DNA of 64,000 nt from Smallanthus sonchifolius. Its lineage: Eukaryota; Streptophyta; Magnoliopsida; Asterales; Asteraceae. The stretch lies in NCBI GenBank assembly GCA_023525975.1, contig CM042042.1:379501-443500 (forward strand). Reading direction: 5' to 3'. A model generated the notes under the pieces. That model ran no database searches, was not told the DNA's origin, and saw only the letters and a list, made by a program, of their open reading frames with translations. Each line of letters opens with the position of its first letter. Position 1 is the first letter of the stretch. A program made the position numbers and the translations under genes. Below, one piece after another: positions 10,729 to 20,866 of the stretch.

Positions 10729-11900
10729 CTAATGCATCGTGGAGAAACCGTTACGAATTTTTTGAGGTAAAGACCGGTTGGTGAGTAAATCAAGCATATA
10801 CATGAAATGAAAACAAATGCTTGATACATTTGGGAGGCTGTGAGTCAAAGATACTTAAGGTCCCAAATGAAATGAGATATCCGGTCTGAAAGGTAGATCT
10901 CAATAAAGAAAAGGAAAACTCTAGGCCTACGGGGTTGAAAGAGTAAAAGATTCTAAGCCTACGGGGCTGAGGAATAAATGAGTTTTCATGACAATGCAAG
11001 GGGTCCATACTGACGAGTATAAAGACCTTGCCAATACTCGGACCGGAGGTACGACCTGTGATGGTTGTGAGGGGGTTAGCACACCCATAATATATACGAA
11101 AAGCGTGACCGGAGGTACGTCCGAAGATGGTCTCGTGGGCGTCGAGAGCCTGATAAAACTTGAACAATAAAGAACCTAAAGGGTTCATAATAAAATGAAC
11201 GATCCAGTGTACTTACTTAGCGTAAGCTAATTCAAAAACGTTTTCCAAATACTGTAGGAAAGAAGTACGTGGAATGAAGCTTCATGTTGATAGAGCTGTC
11301 GGAGTTGGAAAATCCCTATATAGGATAATATAATTATATTATCCTTGTAAAACAATATATTATTATAAATGAAAAAGTTACTTTAGCCATTATGGCAAGG
11401 TTTACTGATCTGGGACATTTTTCCGCATTAAACTCTGATAAATTAATAGTAAGATAAGTAGGGTGTTTCAATTTTTAATTAATTTAAAATCATAATAATT
11501 ACAAGTCAAACTGTTAGTTTGGATTATTATCAGCCAATAAGTCATAGTTTGGATTATTAAAAATCAATTTGTTTTTTTATAAACTAAATTACATAATGTT
11601 ATATACTTTAAAAAAATAGTTTAAACTGTAGAAGAACATCCAACTTTCTTTAATATACTAAAATCTCTATTATTAATTAATTTAAAATTGTAATAATCAT
11701 CAGTCAAACTGTTAGTTTAGATTATTATCAGCCAATGAGTCATAGTTTGGATTATTAAAAATCAATTTGCCTTTTGTTATAAACTAAATTACATAATGTT
11801 ATATACTTTAAAAAATAGTTTAAACTGTAGAAGAACATCAAACTTTCTTTAATATACTAAAATGTTTATTTTTATATAATCAAAATTGTAATAATACAAT

Positions 11901-12999
11901 ATATTTTCAAGGGAGTGTCATGAGAAAACCAAATATTTATGCGAAAACCAATTAAATTCAAGATAATCAATCACATGATTTATAAATTATTTTATCTCTG
12001 ACATATATACACACACACATATTGGTCATATGAACCTAACTTGGTCATCCGTACAAAACTTGATCATTCGGACCAAATTGAAACAGTAGCTAAGAAAACT
12101 TGTAAATGGTTGACGATTGTGGCGATTCAGCCAACAATTGTGATAGTTCAATGCATTGGTTTACCCCTACATATAGAAGTTATTTTGGTTCTTGAACATA
12201 TTTTACATTTTCGTTCTTGAACCTTTGATTGTTAGGTTTTTCCAAGAGGGTTTCGATAGAGAGTTGTGGGAGAAGTTAGGGATGAGTAGTTATGGAATGA
12301 ATGATACTTACGTTACATTTAGCTTATTTGGTTAATTACTAAGATGTGACTATTACTGTAATTATCTGTTGAAGGTTCTCTTGTTAAAGATATATCATCC
12401 ACAAAGTATACAACAACATGTCTATCATATTATATAGTTGTATGTCTCTGTCAGTTTTTACATCATTTATTTCATATGAGGTGTATGATTTTGCTAGCAC
12501 ATCCTCATATGTGCCGTATAAAAAACCATACATATATATATATATATGAGCATTTTTACCCTGTCATATGAATCATATGACCATTGATGTCTGGATAGTA
12601 TGTTTGTGATGATTTTCTTTAGCTATGATCTTATTCAATTATGAAGGTATAAATATCATCATCAAATGATTGAGGATCCAGATGAGTTATTCACGTATTT
12701 AGTATTCTAAAGTAATCTCTGCATATAATATTAGATACTAGCAAAACAAAATATTGGATTCACAATAATCATAATTTTGATAGAATATAAGTTCGTAAAT
12801 CTATTAATTTCTGTAACATTTTTTTATCATACAATTTTCTTACATCATTATTATAATTATACGCTGACTGTTAATCATCTCTTGTTTTAATCATTTAACA
12901 AACAAACATAACATAATTTGCTGAACATCAATTTTACAGGACAAAAATATACCGTATACAATGTAGATATTAATTATTTGATTCTGAAAAGGCATCAAT
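11901..12999. other. AT-rich intergenic stretch, no gene seen
   Basis: No open frame or domain is recognisable. A short (TA)n tract lies at about 12531-12547. Confidence 0.5.
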
Positions 13000-13073
13000 G
13001 GTTTCGTGGTGTAGTTGGTTATCACGTCAGTCTAACACACTGAAGGTCTCCGGTTCGAACCCGGGCGAAGCCA
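13000..13073 (+). tRNA. trnV-AAC: tRNA-Val (anticodon AAC)
   Basis: A 74-nt nuclear-type tRNA. The acceptor stem GGTTTCG pairs with CGAAGCC (one G-T pair), and the discriminator base is A. The D-arm contains the A box (GTGGTGTAGTTGGTTATCAC); the T-arm contains the B box (GGTTCGAACCC). The anticodon stem TCAGT/ACTGA holds the loop CTAACAC, giving anticodon AAC for Val GTT codons. CCA is not fully encoded in the way of bacteria: the CCA visible at 13071-13073 is the acceptor CC plus the discriminator A. A run of T at about 13082-13088 is a Pol III terminator. No intron is present. Confidence 0.97.
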
Positions 13074-13078
13074 AATTT

Positions 13079-13089
13079 CAATTTTTTTC
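13079..13089 (+). terminator. Pol III T-run after tRNA-Val
   Basis: A tract of seven T starts within about ten bases of the tRNA 3' end, as expected for RNA polymerase III termination. Confidence 0.7.
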
Positions 13090-14380
13090 TTTATCTTCTA
13101 GATAAAGCTAAACCGTTTTAAAAGTCAAAACCGACCCGAACCACCGTATTATTTATACATCTTTTGTCATTTATTTTGGCTGCTTGATGATGAGAGGGAC
13201 CTACTACTATACTTTGATAGTTGTACCGTACAACACAGTCCCCTGAAGCAAATTCCCTCTTTTTGACTCATTTGTTCTTCTCTCACCCCTTTATTCTCCA
13301 CCCAAATTCTTATTCCTTTTATTTATAACTAAACAATTCAAAATCAGTAGTAGTGGGATTTCATTTCATAAACAACACTCTCTTCATCGCCAAGAAAGAA
13401 CTCTTGTAAGGTAATCAAGAATTTCCTTTTTATAATTCTTCTGTAAGTAGCACTTGGGTTTCCAAAATCTTACTCAAATATGATCTGGGTGTATTTTATT
13501 TTCAAGTTTTGATGACATAGAAGATTTGCTTAAGGCTTTGGAGTATGTGTTATTCTGTTTATATGTTTTTGGATGTTTGATTTGATTTCGAACAGTATGC
13601 ATGTTTTCTGTTTATAGGTGACATTTATGTGCTCTTTAATGATTTTTCTTGTTAAATTAGTGATTTTTGCTGTGATAGTCTTTCTGGAGATTCATCGGTT
13701 TGCTTAAAATGTCTTCTTGATCTTTGATTAATTATTCGTGTGTGTGTGTGTTCTAATTTGTTTGGGTGTATTTTTTAACTTTGTATAATGATTGTGTTCT
13801 TGTATGTTTGATTCTGGAGGAAAAAGTTCTTTTAGGTCTATCTTATTGGTTTATATATTTGTTTCAAGTTATTTTGTTGTGAAATATAATGATTTCTTCT
13901 GTGAAACTTGTAGGTTTTGAAATAGTCTGTTCAGTAAAGCAATGTGCTTTACACTTTAACTTCGGTTCTATTTAAGACACTGCAAGATGAAATAATTGCT
14001 ACACTTTATTTCTGCTTCTATTTAAATGGCCATGTTACTCTGTAACATGGCACGTTAAATAGAGTTGGAAATAAAGTATAATCTATTGTTAAAGCACGAA
14101 TAAAACGGAAATGAGCTAAATTTCGTTAATTTTTACTGCAGGTAATCCTTTTTAAACTATTTTGATGTAGGACGACGAGTTCTTTATTGTATGTAACGAT
14201 CTTTTCGGTCATCTAACAATTTTATTTTCAAGTTGGGCATATCGACATGTATGCAAATCATTAGATTAATTTAGTTAACTGTTCGAATGACCTCTTTCAT
14301 CGATGGGCATTGTAGGACTCTTAAATTGGCTCATGCTGAATAGCATCAAAGCTTCTACAAAAGTATAAACAAAACCAATA

Positions 14381-15606
14381 ATGGGAGGTTGCTGCTCTTC
14401 ATGTAAAAAATTCCAGCTCCATGGAACACCTGTGTATAGTTATGTGGGTATTTTTTTTTTCTCTCTTTACACTACCAATTACAAATGTCAAACATTCTTT
14501 TAAACATTGTGCATGTAGTTTGACTTTCTTGGTCAAACTGACTGGTTTTCAGCATGTTTGATATGAATTTGGTAATTGGTCAAGAAACAAATGGTTTCCA
14601 TACTTGACATTTTTAACTTCAGCAACATGTTGCTGTTGAATTTTCTGCACATGAGAATCTTTTTTCTCCTAATGTTTTGAATGATTAAAGGTTAACCTCA
14701 AGAGTCAACAGTATTAAGAATCTTATAATCAGGTTGGGTAACGGGTCAAAACAAGTTGCATTGACCACCAACACTTAAGCTTTTCAACTAATTTTTTGGC
14801 AATTTTAATAAGCCGTGTGACGGTTTCCTTTTCAACTAAACTTTAAAATTCTCAGTGAAATTGTCCTGTAACTAATCTTTACAACTCCATCTGCAGTGGC
14901 CACCAGCTTTGGAGGAACGGGAATCGACAACACCCCGTGAGAGTTCGTTTTCCACAAGATTACTGGTTGATATAAATCTTGACACATCAATACCTGACAC
15001 TTATAGATCTCCTCCAACCCCTATTCCATTTGATGTGGTTTTAGGAATCACACAATCAACAAACATGGGTTCTGATGATGAAGCTTCTTATCAAAAACCG
15101 ACTGTTGTAAAAGTCAAGATATTTGACCATGTGGTTGAGGGTGACACCCCTATTTCCGAGCCTCCGAAGAAGGTTGAGGCTGGATTTGAAACATCAAAAA
15201 GTGTTGATTGTTCAACAATGGAGGAAGAGGATACTTGTCCCACTTGTTTTGAAGGTAATTTGATTTCTATTTTTGACTTTGAAAGTCAGAAATTGTATGT
15301 TCATTTATTTTTTTCATCTGCAAAGAAATGTTGTCGATTTGGAAGTGCAAAGTTTATGTTTAATAAACAGATTTGAAGTGAAAAGTATTGATCCATGCAT
15401 GCAGAGTATGATGCTGAAAATCTAAGTATTGTAACGAAATGTAATCATCAGTTTCACCTTTCATGCATTCTCGAGTGGATGGAACGAAGCAACACTTGCC
15501 CAATCTGCAGTCAGGTATTTGTATATCCTTTTCGTAGAACACCACCTAAAGATCAAACGGGATCTAAATCACCTTGTTACAGGAAATGCACTTTGAAGCT
15601 CTATGA
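14381..15606 (+). CDS. RING-H2 E3 ubiquitin ligase, RHB1A-like
   Basis: Four exons: 14381-14443, 14897-15254, 15405-15514 and 15583-15606 (TGA 15604-15606), all with GT-AG introns, giving about 184 residues. The N-terminus MGGCCSSCKK has Gly2 for myristoylation and nearby Cys for palmitoylation, so membrane anchoring is likely. Joining exons 2 and 3 makes the RING-H2 continuous: CPTCFEEYDAEN, then KCNHQFHLSCILEWMERS, then CPIC, with the Cys/His ligand spacing of the RHB1A family. The short last exon adds EMHFEAL and stop, the usual length of these C-termini; reading through the third donor would add an unrelated tail. RING proteins of this group recruit E2 enzymes to ubiquitinate targets. A 5'-UTR intron is likely between about 13405 and 14318. 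The first exon is too short to find by open-frame search. Confidence 0.88.
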
Positions 15607-15898
15607 TCCAGAAACAAACTATTCAAGTGTGGTTGTTGAACTGAAGTTTGGTAGCATGAAACATCCCAAGAAGATTCATGTGTAGTTGTTTATACCATTA
15701 TTGCAAAGGGAAGGGGTGTTTGGTATTGCTTCTTTATTATCTGCCTTATTGCCTTCTCATATTGCTTATCTCATATCCATCGTCGCAAATCTTGAAACTG
15801 ATTTAAACATATAATAATTGTTTGCTATATTTAATTCAAGAATTAATAGGTTTTTAAAAAGTTGAACTATAATTTAACATCAACCAACCACTAACATG

Positions 15899-16123
15899 TG
15901 TTATGATATCTAGAGTAAACGCTAAAAACAAGCGAGAATGATAAACCAGCGAATGAAAATGAGGGAGAATGATTAGGGGTAAAAAAATTGATTTGATTGA
16001 TAACCTAATAACGATTACAAAGAGACTATTTATATACAAGGAAAGAAACAAACAAAACTACCCGTCGAACTTAACAAGTTCACCCCTATTCAAACAAGCG
16101 AACTTGAGACAAGTTCGCTAACA
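15899..16123 (-). repeat. 3' LTR of a degraded copia element (minus strand)
   Basis: On the minus strand the LTR starts TGTTAGCGAACTTG and ends ATCATAACA, 225 bp, with TATAAATAG-like promoter words inside. Next to it, beyond the hAT-like insertion, the minus strand has a purine tract ACTTGAGGGGG that fits a copia polypurine tract at the LTR edge. The partner 5' LTR was not found in this window. Confidence 0.65.
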
Positions 16124-16126
16124 CCC

Positions 16127-16355
16127 AGGGGCGTACCTAGTAAGCTAGTATGGGGGCAGCCGCCCTCCATGAAAAAAAAAAATAGTGTAAAAAGCGCACT
16201 TAAATTCTGATCGCCCCCCCATAAAATTTTAAAATAGTCCCCCGGTTGCCCCTCAATGAAAAAAATTTAGTGTTATATGCACGTTATATATCACTACTCA
16301 ACCGACCCCAAAAATTTTCAACTCCCATGAAAAAAATTTCTGAGTCCGCCACTAT
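16127..16355. mobile_element. hAT-like MITE inserted at the copia LTR edge
   Basis: About 229 bp with imperfect terminal inverted repeats (CAGGGGCGTACCTA against TAGTGGCGGACTCA, read inward). It is flanked by an 8-bp direct repeat TAACACCC at 16119-16126 and 16356-16363; 8 bp is the hAT target size. It contains no coding sequence. It split the copia polypurine tract from its LTR, so it is the younger insertion. Confidence 0.7.
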
Positions 16356-16429
16356 TAACACCCCCTCAAGTTGGAGGTGTATACAACCCCAATTTGGAAA
16401 TGAAATCTGAATGCGGTTGACCAACCAGA

Positions 16430-16910
16430 CTTTTAATGAATAAATCCGCAAGTTGATTAGAAGTCCGTGTATGAGAGCATAATCAAATCGGCTTGAAGCT
16501 TCTCATGGACAAAATGATAATCCAAATCAATATGCTTAGTCCGTTTATGGAAAACAGGATTCTTAGCGATATGGATGGCCGCCTGATTGTCACACTTGAG
16601 AGGAACATGAGTGAGATTGGGAAGCTGAAACTCCACAAATAGCTGAGTTAATCAAGCAAGTTCATGTGTGACCCGGTGAAGAGACTGATATCCAGCCTCA
16701 ACAAAACTAAGAAAAACAGTGGTTTGTTTTTTGGATTTCCAAGAAATAGGGTTGCCCCTAAAAAAATGAAATTGCCACTAACAGAACGTCAAGCAGTCCA
16801 ATGAGAATCATAATAAGCAGATAAAGACATATCAAGAGCATCATTAAAAAACAACCCTTGAGAACAAGTGCCTTTGACATAACGAAGAGTATGCCACGTA
16901 GCATGTCACA
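16430..16910 (-). pseudogene. copia pol fragment (RNase H end)
   Basis: Read on the minus strand, this region encodes, with frameshifts, the C-terminal RNase H part of a Ty1/copia polyprotein. Recognisable blocks are ISWKSKKQ, CDNQAAIHIAKNPVFHKRTK and HIDLDYHFVHEK. It ends just before the polypurine tract and 3' LTR described above, in the correct order. The 5' part of the element is missing beyond about 16910. Confidence 0.75.
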
Positions 16911-18440
16911 CACCGCCAAGATGGAATCGCGAGGCGTAATGTTCATGATTTCCAAAACATATGATTATTGTAAACACATACACATAAGTTGGATACTAAA
17001 TTTAAGTTAAATACTAAATTTAAGTTAAAGTATACAAACCAAAGTAATTGTTTTGAAATTACAAAATATTCGAGATTTTGCAAATATGAGTCATATATGA
17101 TGAGTTATACAAGAAAAATCACCAAAATAGTATCCATCCAGACGTGCATGTTACCTACTTGAACTTGACAAACGACCTGAATCCGCGCTTAATTCCCTGA
17201 AAAACATACTTAAAATATGTCAACACTAGGTTGGTGAGTTAACAGGTTTTAGTTAATCACATGTTAATAATCCAATTGTATAAAAACCATTACCGGTGTA
17301 TATAGTAAACAAAGTGATTAATGAATAATTGACCTATTTGTAAACTAAATAGCTTTACAAAGAATATATGTTCATACATAAGCCTCTTAACCAATCCTGA
17401 CATAGCGAAAGCCCCCTCCCTTGCTCCTCATGAGAACGTGTTAAGACAATATGCTGTCAATTGGCCATGTGGAGCACATGTTAGCGCGACTAACCATGAC
17501 CGGGGGTGTCATTCCCAAATAGTACTATTCATAGAATCTCGACAATCTATCGTTAATGATTAATAATTGTATTGTGTTACGTATTGTTCCAATGGGACTT
17601 TATGGGCCCTTATTAGTACTTATGCAAACATAATATTCGGCCTTATTTAATTGTTGTCACCAAAATAGTTGTATGTTTCTCGTCTAAAATGTATAAAAAC
17701 AGTAAAAAAGGGTCGTGAAAAATCACCTTATGCTCTTGAATGCTAGCAGTGATAATTGTTCCTAACTAACCTTGACTATTTGTGCCCTAGTTACATGAGG
17801 GTAATTATATGTTAAGACTAATCGTCTTAAGTGCAATTGTTCACCCATTTAAGTTCATCCGGTTCATGATGTGTTTATTTCAGAAAAAAGGTGTTTTGTG
17901 ATACGACCTGTTGGTGGTTATTATTTTTAGAAAGAACAAGTAAACCGGTTTTGGTTGACTTAGCACTTTAGTAATGGGCACCATCCAAATGTAGCCGGCG
18001 AACTCCGCTTTACACTCACGACAACCAATCAAATCTAATAACTTTTGCTAACTTGAACTCTCCTCCCACTCTCAAAAATTATAATTAAAAAAAGTAGGGG
18101 TTCTTCATTGGCTTAGAACCAAACTGAATTCATACTAAGTTTCGTTTTAACCAAATTAATAATATAAACATAAAATGTTTCAAATATATTCTGAAATATT
18201 CAAAACTTATATGCATTGCATGCTTCAGTTTGTTTTTTGTATAATAAAACAACATATGAGAAAATCATAAGCATCCAGGTGAGTCTTCCAATTATAGCTT
18301 CGTGGGCACCGTCATACAACCAAATCTCACACATACATACATCACATGTGTGTATCTATATATAACTAACCTTTTACATGTTTGCCAATCAACCAGAAGC
18401 AATTAATTTTGAAACTTTCAAGATCCATGAAGTAAGCGCG
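16911..18440. other. repeat-like non-coding stretch, no gene seen
   Basis: No coding segment is recognisable. The motif TGTCACACACCGCC at about 16905 could be the start of another LTR, and a short direct repeat (ATACTAAATTTAAGTTAA) lies near 16994-17030, but I found no second end or target duplication. Confidence 0.4.
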
Positions 18441-18583
18441 ATGGTGATGAGGTTTAAGACAAGATTCATTCTCATCAGATGCTTGGTGATCATGTTTGAA
18501 ACTAAAAGGAATCCAAGCAGCCATGGACAATGGTTTGCTAGATGATATGTTTCAAGAATATGCACACAACTCACTACCAACAC

Positions 18584-19374
18584 TGTTGGATTTTATGGAC
18601 CGACCCGATGGACAACGCGGCTGACCGAGCTATGACCCGTAAGAGTTACACTTAGGGCAACGAACATTAAATCCACTTAACCTGCTTAACTGGTAATTAC
18701 GAACTGTTAGCGAGACGATATATTTTATATATATTCGTTAGACGCGAATTATTATTTATATTAGTTTATAAATAATATTATATATATTGTTTTAATCTTT
18801 CATTAAAACAATTAAATGGGTACAGGCTTTTTATCTCGTATTGAATTTTAGGCCCGGAAACAATTATTAGGGTTTATAATTATTATATATAATTATAATC
18901 TAATTTTTGTTTTGAGGGTGACAAAAACAGCCGCATCAAGGCAATTGCAAGTGGGTTTTTGTTATGTTGAGAAGAGTAGGCTATATTCATCGCAGCCTTC
19001 ATCTTCAATCTTGTTCATCATACGTAACACGTAACAGCCCAATCGCTCCCGCTTTTGCAAGTTCCGGCGAACCCTGGTGCATCCCGTTTTCTCGCTTTCG
19101 GTTCGTGATCTAGCATCGGTTCGTTGTACTTAGGTGTCTCAACCTGTTAATCATTAACCACTAAGGTATAATTAATCTCACTGGTAGATTAAATATTTTA
19201 TTCCGTATTCGTATGTTTTCGTAACCCAGATCCTGTCGGGTTTTATATTGTGTTGAATCGGTTTTATTCCGCTGCGTATTAATAATTACTAAATAATTAT
19301 TATTAATCTAAAATTATTTATCAACCGTTTTTGATAACTAATCTAATTGATCACCACTGGAGAAATCCCCAACA
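18584..19374 (+). repeat. 5' LTR of copia element
   Basis: 791 bp, beginning TGTTGGATTTTATGG and ending CCCCAACA, directly followed by the primer-binding site. It is the same length as the 3' LTR. Confidence 0.95.
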
Positions 19375-19375
19375 G

Positions 19376-19387
19376 TGGTATCAAATC
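19376..19387 (+). other. copia primer-binding site
   Basis: TGGTATCAAATC lies one base after the 5' LTR. It resembles the initiator tRNA-Met complement TGGTATCAGAGC used by most plant copia elements, with changes at positions 9-12. Confidence 0.75.
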
Positions 19388-19620
19388 CTTGGTTGCGACA
19401 TACGAATCGGATCCGGTCTTTTAACCGGTTATAGATCACAAACTTTAACCTGTTTAAAGTTTCTGATCTAGATCTTTTTAGGGCAATTTTTATTTATTTA
19501 TTTTGGTCAAAGTTTTTTTTTATTTATTTTATTTGACCAAAAGAATTTCCCAGTTATTTGATTGTATTAAATATGTAAATCTGGCCCGACCCTGTCTTGT
19601 GTTTGTTTTCTGTTTTTGGT

Positions 19621-19714
19621 TTTATGGTTTGGCCCATTTGATGGCTCAAAATTGTAATAGATTAGCTTTTATGTTTTGGCCCACTTTGATGGCTCAAAGT
19701 TGTAATAGCTTAGG
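19621..19714 (+). repeat. 47-bp direct duplication in copia leader
   Basis: Two copies of TTGGCCCA(C)TTTGATGGCTCAAA(A/G)TTGTAATAG lie about 47 bp apart in the untranslated leader. The remainder of 19388-20866 has no coding that I can support. Confidence 0.7.
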
Positions 19715-20866
19715 GTTTTATTTTTTTTTTGTATTCTGTATAAATATTGTAAAGATAAAGACTCGAAGACAAAACAGAAGACGAAGACAGGATCTTGGAT
19801 TTAGTGGGAGTCACACGGAACAGCTAGATGCATGCACGGAGTTCATCCTTGTGGTTGTTTGTGTGTTGTGACCCCGTGACCTAGTTTGGTCTTGCTATTA
19901 GGCTCTAGCAAGATCAAACACTTTTTCCTTGGCCATATGATTTATATATTTTTGTGTTTTTTATTATGGTTGCTTTTATCTTATAAATGTTATAACGTAC
20001 CGACCAAATACCAAAAATTTCACAATCAAATTAATAACAGGTTTTAAACTTTTTTTACAACTTGTGGATACTTTATATTAAAACAAATAGTTTGTTTTTT
20101 TTTTTAAATAAATGATAACCAATAAAGTTTTGCAATTTAAACTAATTTTAAATTTTCAAAACGTATAACTTAATTGTTCATTTAAACTATTAACTTTTAA
20201 TTGGTTAATTACATCGCGACAAACTTAGTTTTAATAGGTTATTTAAAATTAAGTGTCCTGAGAGATGAAAGGGTTCATCACGTTGTCACGATCTAATATA
20301 TAGTAAAACTGGCTTTTACAACACACGTATGATTTATCATTCGTTGTGTTTGACCCTATTCGATAAACACTAAAATTAAATCTCATATTTAAAATCTTTA
20401 GTCTGTGTCATCCTACTATAAGGAACACTTGGGGCATAACGTGAAACACCAGTGTTTGGAGCCACAGCACCGCACTTGGTGCGTAGCCTATCCCTCCAAG
20501 GTGTAAGGGTTTCGTTGACACACCCGGCCCTTTCACATGTATCTGTACTAGGACGACTATTACTTTTCTCTCTATTATATGTCCCAGCTGTATGGAGACC
20601 AAAAGTGGGCATAGATGAGGCTAAACGTATTAATGCATAGACAAGAGTTGTCTTAGCGGCCTCATACTCGAGAATTGTGCATTTTTCACAATTGGCAATT
20701 ATTGTCAGTCTGCCTAAATCACTTACTAATGTTGCGTGCCACAGCCGCCATTACTAATTGATATAACCAGATTCTCTATTCTTATTCTATTCTTGTCATG
20801 GGTCATTAATATAAGAATTTATTACATCCAAAATACTAATTAACATTTAATTTGCTTATTTAACAG

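Larger units (their letters stand above)
9556..11470 (+). mobile_element. solo LTR of an LTR retrotransposon, family A copy 1
   Basis: A 1,915-bp block starts TGTAACATCCC and ends GGGTGTTTCA, an imperfect inverted pair with TG...CA ends. It is flanked by a perfect 5-bp target duplication, ATTTT (9551-9555 and 11471-11475). The two neighbouring tandem-repeat copies give an empty-site comparison. The LTR contains a TATA box (CTATAAATAG, 9881-9890) after six palindromic GGWCCG sites, then repeated hairpin modules. There is no internal gag-pol and no second LTR, so it is a solo LTR left by LTR-LTR recombination. A related copy lies at about 51850-54035. The superfamily cannot be told from an LTR alone; the open frames inside it are not genes. 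Confidence 0.85.
9411..11900. repeat. three-copy tandem repeat (about 198 bp) split by a solo LTR
   Basis: A unit containing ATTATTATCAGCCAATGAG, then ATAAACTAAATTACATAATG, then CAACTTTCTTTAATATA occurs at about 9411-9555, 11520-11706 and 11707-11900. The last two are adjacent with a period of 198 bp. The first copy stops at TCTATTTT, where the solo LTR begins, and resumes after it with TTTTTAATTAATTT, so the LTR inserted into the array after the duplication. Confidence 0.85.

Noticed and set aside
10327..11188. Minus-strand open frames of 95 and 132 codons
   Set aside because: They lie inside the solo LTR and encode low-similarity shadows of the hairpin and CCTACGGGG repeats; copy 2 does not keep the frames in a protein-like way.
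15515..15685. Read-through C-terminal extension of the RING protein
   Set aside because: Splicing at 15515/15582 restores the usual short EMHFEAL-type end; the read-through peptide looks like translated intron.
19503..19871. 122-codon frame in the copia leader
   Set aside because: It is built partly from a 47-bp duplication in non-coding leader DNA and lacks gag features.
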